From Gemmatimonadota bacterium (GTDB lineage Bacteria > Gemmatimonadota > Gemmatimonadetes > Gemmatimonadales > GWC2-71-9), in contig QHUB01000010.1 of assembly GCA_003221035.1 (NCBI GenBank), positions 1 to 64,000 of the forward strand: a DNA stretch of 64,000 nt, read 5' to 3'. Under the pieces are notes generated by a model, which was not told where the DNA came from, searched no databases, and worked only from the letters and a program-made list of their open reading frames with translations. Of the stretch, positions 32,109 to 39,964 are shown piece by piece; position 1 is the first letter of the stretch; each line of letters begins with the position of its first letter. Made by a program: the position numbers and the translations under genes.

Positions 32109-33647
32109 CTAGCGGATCAACTCGAGTTTCGGTGTGGCCCATGCGGCGCTGCGCTCCATGTCACGGAGTTTGCCGGCGATGTCGTCGGGAATGGCCGCGG
32201 CGTCCGCGCCAACCTTCAGCGTGGCCAGGGGCGACCAGTCGGTCGCCGGAATGATAACACCGGGGTTGAGAATCGATAACGGGTCGTACGCGCGCTTCAC
32301 GGCGCGAAACAGCTCGCAGACATCTCTTCCGTAGAAACGCTCCAGCACGCCCGCGCGCAAGCGGCCGGCGCCGTGCTCACCGGCCGGAATGCCGCCGAGG
32401 CGAGCGAGGAGATTGGTGACGTCGTCGAACAAACCACGCAGCGACTCGTGCCAACCGGGGCGTGTGATATCAGGTAGCGCGTTGACGTGGACGTGCCCGT
32501 CTCCGGCATGTCCAAAGATCACGACCGGAATGCCGCGCTGCGCCGCGATCTCGCGCAGCCCCGCGACGTAGGTGCCGAGCGCGTCGAGCGGCACGCAGCC
32601 ATCCTCGATCACCTGGAGCGAGCGCTGCGTAGGGGGGAGCCGAGCCAGCGCGGGTGAGGCCTGGCGCCGGATGCTCCAGAGCTGCTCGAGCCCCTCCCGG
32701 CTCACCGCCGTCTCGACGTGTATCGCGGATTGCTTGAGCCCGCGCACCGCGTCGCCAACCACGCCCCGCGCGGCGGCCGCGCTCTCCCGCTCAAATTCGA
32801 CAAGCAGCAGGCAGGCAACGGTCGGAGCCTCGGGCAACAGGCGCAGCAGCGTTTCGTCCAGCAGCTCGACCGCGGACGGCCGCAGCGAGACGAGGAAGGG
32901 AACTGCCTCCGTCATTGTGTCGAGATCCGCGAACCCGACGCCCAAGCCGGCGAGGCCCGCCGGAATCGTGTCGAGACGCCAGTGCACTTCGGTCACGATC
33001 GCTAACGTGCCCTCGGCGCCGATGAGCAGATCGAGCTCGTCGCCGCTTTCGGCAAAGCGATCGAGCGCGTAGCCACTGGAATTCTTCCGCGTCTTGGGAA
33101 AGCGCGACGGAATCAGGAGTCTGGACTCGGGAGTCAGGGCGAAACGACCCTGACTCCCGGCGCCGCGCTCCAAGATCCTGATAGACCCGTCGGCCTCGAC
33201 GATTTCCAGGGCTTCCACCCAGTTTCGCACGCTTCCGTAGCGTACTGTGCGAGGCCCAGCCGCGTTCGTGCTGACCATCCCGCCGCTTGTGGCGAAGGCA
33301 CCGGAGGAAGGATCGGGCGGCAAGCGCAAGCCGTGTGGTTTCGCAGCATCGTTCACCGCGCCCCAGGTAACTGAGGCGCCGGCGCGCGCGATGCGCCGGC
33401 CTGGATCGATGCTGAGCCGCGAAAAGCCCGCGCTCATATCGACGATCACACCGGTGCCCACGTTCCCGCCCGGCATGCCGCTTCCCGCGCCGCGCGGAAT
33501 CAAGGCAAGGTGCTTGGCGGCGGCATCGCGGACCAATCGGACGACGTCGTCCCTGCTCGTGGGAATCGCGACCGCGGACGGGATGATGCGGTAGATCCCT
33601 GCGCCTTCGGCGTATGCCGCGCGGACACGCGAATCGGTGAGTAACAC
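32109..33647 (-). CDS. FAD-binding oxidase/dehydrogenase, GlcD/D-lactate dehydrogenase type
   Basis: 512 residues from GTG 33647, just 48 nt from the divergent DUF116 start. FAD_binding_4 domain: AIPTSRDDVVRLV, LIPRGAGSGMPGGNVGTGVI, DPSSGAFATSGGMVSTNAAG. The FAD-oxidase C-terminal domain has IFGHAGDGHVHVN and GGIPAGEHGAGRLR, the metal/substrate histidines of the 2-hydroxyacid dehydrogenase (GlcD, DLD, D-2-hydroxyglutarate dehydrogenase) group. No C-terminal iron-sulfur domain. An in-frame palindrome encodes about ten residues (GAGSQGRFALTPES) in a variable loop. Exact hydroxyacid unknown. Confidence 0.9.
   Translation of the reverse strand: MLLTDSRVRAAYAEGAGIYRIIPSAVAIPTSRDDVVRLVRDAAAKHLALIPRGAGSGMPGGNVGTGVIVDMSAGFSRLSIDPGRRIARAGASVTWGAVNDAAKPHGLRLPPDPSSGAFATSGGMVSTNAAGPRTVRYGSVRNWVEALEIVEADGSIRILERGAGSQGRFALTPESRLLIPSRFPKTRKNSSGYALDRFAESGDELDLLIGAEGTLAIVTEVHWRLDTIPAGLAGLGVGFADLDTMTEAVPFLVSLRPSAVELLDETLLRLLPEAPTVACLLLVEFERESAAAARGVVGDAVRGLKQSAIHVETAVSREGLEQLWSIRRQASPALARLPPTQRSLQVIEDGCVPLDALGTYVAGLREIAAQRGIPVVIFGHAGDGHVHVNALPDITRPGWHESLRGLFDDVTNLLARLGGIPAGEHGAGRLRAGVLERFYGRDVCELFRAVKRAYDPLSILNPGVIIPATDWSPLATLKVGADAAAIPDDIAGKLRDMERSAAWATPKLELIR
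33128..33159. repeat. CGGGAGTCAGGG dyad inside the FAD-oxidase gene
   Basis: CGGGAGTCAGGG (33128-33139) and its exact complement CCCTGACTCCCG (33148-33159) flank CGAAACGA. The reading frame runs through. The core GGGAGTCAGG also occurs at 52960 in an intergenic half-element. Confidence 0.75.
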
Positions 33648-33695
33648 GTCCCAAACTTGACACCGGGGAACGACAACGTGAAGCTTCGCTCTCCG

Positions 33696-34544
33696 ATGGC
33701 AAAAGCGCAGCTGATTCATATCGAAGTCGACCGGCGGCTCGGTCACGAGTGGGACGAGTGGAATGGCCGGCCCCTGCCAAACAGCGGTGACTTCTCCGCG
33801 GCCCCGGGACTGTTTTTTCGATTCGCGGCCCTCACGATTGCAGCGACGCTGGCCGCGCTCGCCCTTCTACTGTATCTCGTGGGTCCACGGCTGGCGGGCG
33901 TATGGAGACCGGCGCCGGACGTGCTGTGGATCGCTCTCGCGGTCCTGGCCGCGGCGTACTGGCTGTATTGGGGCTTACTGGTCGCGTCGTTCTACGCCGG
34001 CAAAAACCTGCTGCCCGAGCGGCTCCTCGAGCGCGGTCCCTACCTCAAGCTCATGAACTATACGTCGCTTCTGGCGCGCACCTTCGGCAAGCGCGACTGG
34101 GTCGAACATGCGGCCATCGATATCTACAACACGTTCGCCGAGCGCCGCGGCCGCAACGTGGGGAAGGGCGAGCTGCTGGTCCTGATTCCGCGGTGCCTGT
34201 CCAAACAGGCTCTCGACGGCGTCCTCGAGGTCGCCGGGCGCTACGAGGTGCCGGTCTTCGTCGCGACGCGCGGCCAGCTCGCGCGGCGCGTGATCCGCGA
34301 GCGCCGTCCCCGCGCCGTTGTGGCCGTCGCGTGCGAGCGGGACATGATGACCGGCCTCCGGGACGTCGCGGGCAAGCTGCCGGTGCTCGGGTTGACGATG
34401 CAGCTCCCGAACGGTCCCTGCCGGGATGCGACGATCGACCTCAGGCAGATGGAGAAGTGGGTCCAGAGTCTAGTGGGCCTGGAAACGCGGAGCGCTGGCG
34501 AGCGGACGACGGAGCAGAAGCCCGAGCACGCACCAGCCTCCTAG
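33696..34544 (+). CDS. DUF116 domain membrane protein
   Basis: 282 residues from ATG 33696. Two N-terminal helices (FFRFAALTIAATLAALALLLYLV and VLWIALAVLAAAYWLYWGLLV) are followed by a soluble DUF116 (PF01976) domain: IPRCLSKQALDGVLEVAGRY, VVAVACERDMMTGLRDV and LPNGPCRDATIDL. The PRCL, ACERD and NGPC cysteines suggest a metal or cluster site, as in other family members; function unknown. It is divergent from the FAD oxidase. Its last 75 nt overlap the convergent permease gene. Confidence 0.88.
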   Translation: MAKAQLIHIEVDRRLGHEWDEWNGRPLPNSGDFSAAPGLFFRFAALTIAATLAALALLLYLVGPRLAGVWRPAPDVLWIALAVLAAAYWLYWGLLVASFYAGKNLLPERLLERGPYLKLMNYTSLLARTFGKRDWVEHAAIDIYNTFAERRGRNVGKGELLVLIPRCLSKQALDGVLEVAGRYEVPVFVATRGQLARRVIRERRPRAVVAVACERDMMTGLRDVAGKLPVLGLTMQLPNGPCRDATIDLRQMEKWVQSLVGLETRSAGERTTEQKPEHAPAS

Positions 34545-35840
34545 CGTCACCCATTCAGCCCACCCGAAGCTCCCCGGCACGGCCGGAATCAGCTTCATCA
34601 AGACGATCGCGACACTCACAAGTGCGCCGAAGGCCGCCACGGCAACGCCATCGCGCTCATTGCCGCGCCGGCTCAGCGCAATGAACGCAACGCACGCGGC
34701 GCACCAGCCCACGGCTCCCACAGCCGAACCAACCTCCGTGATCGGGACAAGCAGTGCGTCTCCGAAGAATGCGCCTGCCGCGGTGAGCAGGGTGATCACC
34801 AGAATCGAGACGGAAGGCGTTCCAAATCGCCGATCGACGGTGCCGAGCCACGGATGGACCAGACTGCGGCGACCCAGCGCGTAGAGCAGCCTCGTCGCCC
34901 CCACGAGACTGCCGTTGAAGATCTTGAGCAGCGAAAGCAGCGCTCCCCCGAGAATCACCCGGGCGATCCACTCGCTGCCGAATGCCTTCGCGAATGCCGC
35001 CTCGGTGCCCAGGTGTTGCGCGACGAGGCCGGTCCACGGATAGACCCACGCGACGACCGCGACGACAAGAACGTAAAACACGCCCGCGGCGATGAGCGCG
35101 AGGCTAACCATCCGGCTGAGCGTCGAAGCGGCGAGATCGGCGCGTGCTTCCTCCGACGCCTTCGGAATCGCGTCGAACCCGGTCAGGAAGTATGGGACGA
35201 TCTGCGCCACCAGGAGCACGGAAATGAAAGGTCCTGCCGGCGCGAACAGCGGCTGCACGTTGCTCGCTGAGCCGCGGGCGAATCCGAGCCCGACAAACAG
35301 CGCAAAGCAGGCGAGGAGACCAAAGGTCATGACGTCCTGAAAGCGCCCGCTCAGGCGGATCCCACGGTAGTTGATGAGTCCGATGCCAGCAGTCAGCGCC
35401 AGGCCGGCGACCAATCGCGGCAGCGTGATGACCTTCCCCGCGACTGCATAGAGCGGGAAGTCATTCATCGCCGGAATGATGCGGGCCAGCAGATTCCCGA
35501 TGGCCACCGCCTCCCACGGACATACGATCGCGTACGCGAGCACCATCATCCAACCGGCCGCGAAACTGACGTCGCGTGGAAACACGCGCTCGGTATACGC
35601 GATCTCCGCGCCGGCATCCGGGATGGCGCGCACCAGGCGGCCATAGGTCCGCGCGACCGGCAGAATCAGGAGCGTGCCACCCAGGAATCCCAGTATCGCG
35701 CCGCCAGGCCCACCGCGTCCAAGCCAGTCGTCCATGATGACGAGCCAGCCCACGCCGACCATGCTGCCGAAGCCAAAGGTGAAGTACTCGAGCGCGCCGA
35801 GGGTGCGGCGGAGCGCGGTGCTAGTAGGTGGTGATGCCAA
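34470..35840 (-). CDS. APC-family amino acid permease
   Basis: About 456 residues with twelve hydrophobic helices: LGALEYFTFGFGSMVGVGWLV (unwound helix 1 with the GSMVG substrate motif), GWMMVLAYAIVCPWEAVAIG, ALTAGIGLINYRGI and PYFLTGFDAIPKASEEARA. This is the amino acid-polyamine-organocation family; the substrate is uncertain, and polyamine or amino acid uptake would both fit. The start is set at TTG 35840, before TALRRTLGALEY; the track start at 35885 overlaps the upstream lipoprotein gene further. Overlaps convergent DUF116 gene by 75 nt. Confidence 0.88.
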   Translation of the reverse strand: MASPPTSTALRRTLGALEYFTFGFGSMVGVGWLVIMDDWLGRGGPGGAILGFLGGTLLILPVARTYGRLVRAIPDAGAEIAYTERVFPRDVSFAAGWMMVLAYAIVCPWEAVAIGNLLARIIPAMNDFPLYAVAGKVITLPRLVAGLALTAGIGLINYRGIRLSGRFQDVMTFGLLACFALFVGLGFARGSASNVQPLFAPAGPFISVLLVAQIVPYFLTGFDAIPKASEEARADLAASTLSRMVSLALIAAGVFYVLVVAVVAWVYPWTGLVAQHLGTEAAFAKAFGSEWIARVILGGALLSLLKIFNGSLVGATRLLYALGRRSLVHPWLGTVDRRFGTPSVSILVITLLTAAGAFFGDALLVPITEVGSAVGAVGWCAACVAFIALSRRGNERDGVAVAAFGALVSVAIVLMKLIPAVPGSFGWAEWVTLGGWCVLGLLLRRPLASAPRFQAH

Positions 35841-36312
35841 GCTTTTCCTTGAGTGCCGCGAGCAGCAGCTGGGCGCGCTGCTCACCCGCCGAGCCGGGCG
35901 GGGACGCGCGCTCGAGATCGCGCATCGTCCGGGACGGGTCCTCCCTGGGGCGGTAGACCGCTTCGATCGTCACGCGGGATTTGCCTGAGACATCGGGCTC
36001 GGCCCAGAGCCGAACGCGGTGGGTCCCCGCGAACGGCTTGGTCTCGAGAAACGCGTCACGCACACTCACGAATGAGACGGCGACGGTATCGGCGCGGAGC
36101 AGCGAGTCGGCGAATGCCGTCACACGCGCGGGTGGCGCGTTGATCACGACCCGTAGCGCCTCCGGCAGTGGCGCGAATGCCGGACGCGTCGTTCGGGGAT
36201 TGCAGGCCGCTACCAGAATGAGCAATGCGGAATGCGAAATGCGGAATGGCAGGGTGAGTCTCGCGCGCGACCTCGCCCTTGCATTCCGCATTCCGCATTT
36301 CCCATTCCGCAT
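35821..36312 (-). CDS. Small lipoprotein with repeat-derived N-terminus
   Basis: A 163-residue protein. Lipobox LILVAACN is followed by a compact domain (LRVVINAPPARVTAFADSLL, LWAEPDVSGKSRVTIEAVYR) with no recognised family; the two halves look like a stress-type beta-sheet region and a C-terminal helix. The first ~28 residues (MRNGKCGMRNA, PFRISHS) are encoded by the two arms of an AATGCGG inverted repeat, which also provides the ATG. It directly follows the DUF2231 stop. Confidence 0.72.
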   Translation of the reverse strand: MRNGKCGMRNARARSRARLTLPFRISHSALLILVAACNPRTTRPAFAPLPEALRVVINAPPARVTAFADSLLRADTVAVSFVSVRDAFLETKPFAGTHRVRLWAEPDVSGKSRVTIEAVYRPREDPSRTMRDLERASPPGSAGEQRAQLLLAALKEKLGITTY

Positions 36313-36313
36313 T
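36224..36313. repeat. AATGCGG-type inverted repeat element at the lipoprotein 5' end
   Basis: Left arm AATGCGGAATGCGAAATGCG plus GAATG (36224-36248) pairs with 36289-36313, one mismatch in 25. The middle is GC-rich. Each arm is a tandem array of (A)ATGCGG. The element spans the start of the lipoprotein gene and touches the DUF2231 stop. Confidence 0.85.
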
Positions 36314-36888
36314 TAATGCGTGTGCGCCGGCGTGCCAGGCGGGTGAGTGTGTGTGGCCTCTGCGGTATCTGCGGGCGCCCCATGCTCGTGCTCCTCGCCT
36401 GGCTCATGGTGATGCCCGGCTTCTCGATTCTCGAGCTCGGCCTGCAACTTCGCCGAAGGAATTCCGGCGGCATGATCGAAGACCAGCTGCCCGCCGAGTA
36501 CGCCCGTCCACACGAGGGCCAGTATGCCGACGACGCTCAGCATGCGAGTGATCGCCAATTCCTGGGCCGGCATCTGGAAGCGCCGGATGAGTCGCCAGCC
36601 CAGCACGACCGTGAAGACTCCCATGGTGAGCAATGCCATGGTCTGATGCTTTTCCATGATTTCGTGTATCGCTTCACCATGCTCGATCGCGTCCTCGGCG
36701 AGCTCGCCGGCGATGACGGCAGCCCACCCGCCGATCACGCCCACCCACAGCGTCCAGATCGCCGCCCACATCAAGGATTCGCGTTTGGTCCAAGCCGCGG
36801 CGAAATCGAAGAGCACTGCGACGACCAGCAGTGCTGCGGGGAGATCGTTGAGGACTGCATGCCAGCGAGCGGCGTTGTAACCGTACAT
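36313..36888 (-). CDS. DUF2231 membrane protein with His-rich tail
   Basis: 191 residues. WHAVLNDLPAALLVVAVLFDF opens a four-helix DUF2231 (PF09990) membrane domain (VGVIGGWAAVIAGELAED, LLTMGVFTVVLGWRL, MLSVVGILALVWTGVLGGQLV). The C-terminal ~35 residues are histidine/glutamate-rich (HHHEPGEEHEHGAP, THTHPPGTPAHTH), suggesting metal binding. Function unknown. The start overlaps the upstream hbd stop (TAATG). Confidence 0.85.
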   Translation of the reverse strand: MYGYNAARWHAVLNDLPAALLVVAVLFDFAAAWTKRESLMWAAIWTLWVGVIGGWAAVIAGELAEDAIEHGEAIHEIMEKHQTMALLTMGVFTVVLGWRLIRRFQMPAQELAITRMLSVVGILALVWTGVLGGQLVFDHAAGIPSAKLQAELENREAGHHHEPGEEHEHGAPADTAEATHTHPPGTPAHTH

Positions 36889-37775
36889 TAGAGTCCCAGG
36901 TTGCTGACGATGGGTGGGTTGGACGAGTAGTCGTAAAAGCCCTTGCCGCTCTTCTTGCCGTGCATTCCCGCCAGCACCATCCTCTTGAGCAGCGGCGGAG
37001 GCGCATACCGGGCCTCGCGGTACTCCTTGAACATGATCTCGGCGATGTGATGCGTCGTGTCGAGCCCCACGAAATCCAGCAGCGTCAGCGGGCCCATCGG
37101 GTAGCCGCAGCCGAGCTGCATCGCCTTATCGATGTCGGGCACGCTGCCGACGCCGCGCTCGACGGCGCGAATGGCATCGAGCAGATAGGGAACGAGCAAA
37201 AGATTCACGATAAAGCCGGAGTTGTCCTTCGCGGCGATCGCCTCCTTGCGGAGCGACGCCGCGAATGCGAACGCGCGCTTGAATGTCTCCTCGGAAGTCG
37301 TGACCGTGCGCACGACTTCGACGAGCGCCATCAGCGGCACGGGATTGAAGAAATGCAGCCCCACGAACCGATCGGCCCGCTTGGTCGCACCCGCCATTTC
37401 CGCAATCGTCAAGCTGGAGGTGTTCGATGCGAAGATCGTTCCCTGGCCGCACAAACCGTCCAGTTCCTTGAAGAGCGCGTTCTTGAGCGCCAGGTCTTCG
37501 GTGATCGCTTCGATCACGATGTCGACCGGTTTCAAGTCGGCGACGGTCGTCGTGAAGGTCAGCCGCTCGAGTGTCGCGTCGCGATCGGCGGCGGAGAGCT
37601 TTCCTTTTTCGACGAATTTGGCGAGCGATTTCTCGATGCCGGTGCGGCCGCGGTCCAGCACGTCCCTGGAGACGTCGCGCACGATCGTGTCGTAGCCCAC
37701 GCTGGCCGCAACTTGCGCGATGCCGCTCCCCATCAGGCCACACCCCAGCACCCCGACCCGTTTGATATCGGTCAT
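36888..37775 (-). CDS. hbd: 3-hydroxyacyl-CoA dehydrogenase (3-hydroxybutyryl-CoA type)
   Basis: 295 residues, the size of single-function 3-hydroxybutyryl-CoA dehydrogenases. Rossmann NAD(P) motif VGVLGCGLMGSGIAQVAA, catalytic His in GLHFFNPVPLMALVEVV, FIVNLLLVPYLLDAIRAVERG and PMGPLTLLDFVGLDTT are conserved. It interconverts acetoacetyl-CoA and 3-hydroxybutyryl-CoA. With the thiolase two genes upstream it covers two consecutive steps of short-chain acyl-CoA metabolism (butyrate/PHB precursor formation or beta-oxidation). Confidence 0.94.
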   Translation of the reverse strand: MTDIKRVGVLGCGLMGSGIAQVAASVGYDTIVRDVSRDVLDRGRTGIEKSLAKFVEKGKLSAADRDATLERLTFTTTVADLKPVDIVIEAITEDLALKNALFKELDGLCGQGTIFASNTSSLTIAEMAGATKRADRFVGLHFFNPVPLMALVEVVRTVTTSEETFKRAFAFAASLRKEAIAAKDNSGFIVNLLLVPYLLDAIRAVERGVGSVPDIDKAMQLGCGYPMGPLTLLDFVGLDTTHHIAEIMFKEYREARYAPPPLLKRMVLAGMHGKKSGKGFYDYSSNPPIVSNLGL

Positions 37776-37784
37776 CTGAGTCCT

Positions 37785-38639
37785 CTAGCCTCTGGTTCTG
37801 GGACGGGGGGGCGGACTCTCGAAGGCCTTGCGGACTTCGTCGGCGATGCGGGCGAACGTCTGAGGCACACCCGGTAACGCATTTTGATTCGGAGTGCGGA
37901 TTTCACCGCGTTCGAGCCGGTCCAGCACCTGTTCGAGCGCGAGTTGCAGGCGCTCATTCGCTGCGCGATGCGTCCGCGTGACCGTGCCGCCGGCAAACGT
38001 CAGGCCGATGCCCGGGACCAGCGCGAGCGCCTGCGCCAGCGCCAGCGGCGGCGCGATGAGCACGGCTGACGCCGTCATCGCCCAGCCCAGAACCGTGAGC
38101 ACGGTTGCACCCGTTATGCGCTTGGTGCGTTGCTCGCGGATGTCGGCCTCGAGCCGCACCAGGCAAAATCCCGGCTCCAGCGGGATCACCTGCGCGCCGA
38201 TCTCCGACGCGCTCGCCAGCGAGTAGCGACGCTTGCCGGCCAGCGCGCGCTGGATCGATGCGAACGCGCCGGCCTTGGGCTCCCACGATGTGCGATCGGC
38301 GTGGCGGCGCTTTTGCTGCAGCAGCTCCTCCTCGATCATCCAGCGGCTCAGCGCGCGCTCCACGGCATCGCGGTCACCGGGCACCACACGGTGCGCGACG
38401 ATCGAGCGCGGACCCGTCAGCCATGCCCACGTACCGGTTGTGATTTCGGGCGCGGTGCGCGTCTGCTCATCGAGCATGGCCTGGCGCAGGTAGCGATCGG
38501 GAATGCCGACATCCTTGCCGAGCGCGACGACCTCGTCGGTCGTCAGGCCCTCACCGATGTCGTGTTCATCGGCTTGCAGCTCGGCGGCGCGCTTGATGAT
38601 GCGCTCGAGCGCTTCCCGGCTGATCAAATCCTTGCCCAT
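37785..38639 (-). CDS. Conserved hypothetical protein with two membrane helices
   Basis: 284 residues. The N-terminus (ALERIIKRAAELQADEHDIG, TTDEVVALGKDVGIPDRYLRQAM) is a helical, probably regulatory segment. A basic middle is followed by two helices (TVLTVLGWAMTASAVLIAPP, LAQALALVPGIGLTFAGGTV) and a helical tail ending in Pro/Arg. No named domain recognised. It lies between thiolase and hbd with gaps of 0 and 9 nt, so it is co-expressed with them; a link to their chemistry is not evident. Confidence 0.8.
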   Translation of the reverse strand: MGKDLISREALERIIKRAAELQADEHDIGEGLTTDEVVALGKDVGIPDRYLRQAMLDEQTRTAPEITTGTWAWLTGPRSIVAHRVVPGDRDAVERALSRWMIEEELLQQKRRHADRTSWEPKAGAFASIQRALAGKRRYSLASASEIGAQVIPLEPGFCLVRLEADIREQRTKRITGATVLTVLGWAMTASAVLIAPPLALAQALALVPGIGLTFAGGTVTRTHRAANERLQLALEQVLDRLERGEIRTPNQNALPGVPQTFARIADEVRKAFESPPPRPRTRG

Positions 38640-39836
38640 TTACAATGCCTCGACGATGACCGCCGCGCCCTGGCCGCCTCCGATGCACGCGGAGCCGAGG
38701 CCGAAGCGCTTCTTCTCACGCCGGAGCGCGTGCAGCAGATGAATCGTGATGCGAGTGCCGCTGGCCGCGAGCGGATGACCAATCGCGATCGCGCCGCCGC
38801 ACGTATTGGTGCGGTTGCGGTCGAGTCCCAGCTCTCGCTCGACCGCGAGGTACTGCGGCGCGAAGGCTTCGTTCACTTCGACGAGATCCATCTGCTCCAG
38901 TTTCATTCCTGCCTTCGCGAGTGCTTTACGCGCCGCCGGTGCGGGACCGATCCCCATGTGCTTTGGCTCGACGCCGGCCACGGCCCACGCCACCAGCCGG
39001 CCCAGAGGCTTCAGTCCATGCGCCCTGGCGTACTCTTCATGTGCGACCACGGTCGCGGCGCCCCCGTCGGAGATACCGGAGGCATTCCCCGCGGTGACCA
39101 ATCCGTCTTTCTTGAAGTACGGCTTGAGGCCGCTGAGAATTTCGAGCGTCGTCTCCGGCCGCATGTGCTCGTCGGCGCGGAACTCGACTTCCTTTCCTTT
39201 CACTTTGATCGTGACCGGCACTACCTCATCCTGAAAGACGCACGCGTCCCAGGCCTGCTTCGCGCGCCGCTGCGACGCAACCGCTACTTCATCCACTTCT
39301 TTTCTGGTGAGCTTGTACTTTTCGGCGAGGCTCTCCGCCGTCTCGGCCATCGAGAGACCGCACTGCGGATCTTTCAGCGCCTCCCACAGGAGGTCCTCGA
39401 GCGGCGCGGGACCCAGTCGCAGTCCCCACCGCGCGCCACGCACCACGTGCGGAGCCTGGCTCATCGACTCGGCGCCGCCCGCCAGAACTGCCTCGGCTTC
39501 GCCGAGGAGAATCAACTGGGCGGCTTGCGTGATCGCCTCGAACCCCGAGCCACACAACCGGTTCACCGTCACCGCCGGCGTCTCGATTGGCAGACCCGCC
39601 TTGAGACCGACGTGGCGAGCCATGTAGATCGCGTCGGCCGACGTTTGCAGCGCATTGCCGAACACCACGTGACCGAAATCGGTGGCGGGCACTCCCGAGC
39701 GCTGGATGGCGTGGCGCGAGGCCGCAGCACCTAAATCAATGGCCGACAAGTCCTTCAAAGAGCCGCCGAACGCGCCGAACCCCGTCCGCACACCGGACAG
39801 GAAGACGACGTCCTTATTGGCGCCCTGGGTTTTCAT
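38640..39836 (-). CDS. Acetyl-CoA C-acetyltransferase (thiolase)
   Basis: 398 residues from ATG 39836. Acyl-enzyme Cys in VNRLCGSGFEAITQAAQ, EVNEAFAPQYLAVE, active-site His in GGAIAIGHPLAASGTRI and the second Cys in LGSACIGGGQGAAVIVEAL are all present, the standard thiolase II set. It condenses two acetyl-CoA or cleaves acetoacetyl-CoA. It heads the thiolase-hypothetical-hbd-DUF2231-lipoprotein-permease run. The track start at 39986 would overlap the next gene's end and is rejected. Confidence 0.95.
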   Translation of the reverse strand: MKTQGANKDVVFLSGVRTGFGAFGGSLKDLSAIDLGAAASRHAIQRSGVPATDFGHVVFGNALQTSADAIYMARHVGLKAGLPIETPAVTVNRLCGSGFEAITQAAQLILLGEAEAVLAGGAESMSQAPHVVRGARWGLRLGPAPLEDLLWEALKDPQCGLSMAETAESLAEKYKLTRKEVDEVAVASQRRAKQAWDACVFQDEVVPVTIKVKGKEVEFRADEHMRPETTLEILSGLKPYFKKDGLVTAGNASGISDGGAATVVAHEEYARAHGLKPLGRLVAWAVAGVEPKHMGIGPAPAARKALAKAGMKLEQMDLVEVNEAFAPQYLAVERELGLDRNRTNTCGGAIAIGHPLAASGTRITIHLLHALRREKKRFGLGSACIGGGQGAAVIVEAL

Positions 39837-39913
39837 ATGCGGAACTCCGTCGTAAGTGGGCGGAATATGGGTCTTTAGCGAATGCGACGGTAGGTCGCGA
39901 CGCAAAAACACAA

Positions 39914-39944
39914 GCGGCGGATGGGGTTGTTCCCCACCCGCCGC
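39914..39944 (-). terminator. Intrinsic terminator after the HTH-propeller gene
   Basis: On the minus strand GCGGCGGGTGGGG and CCCCATCCGCCGC pair (13-bp stem, one mismatch) around AACAA, then TTGTGTTTTTGCG provides a U-rich tail. It ends the gene at 39965 before the thiolase promoter. Confidence 0.8.
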
Positions 39945-39964
39945 GAAGCGTGCGCTCCAGCCCC

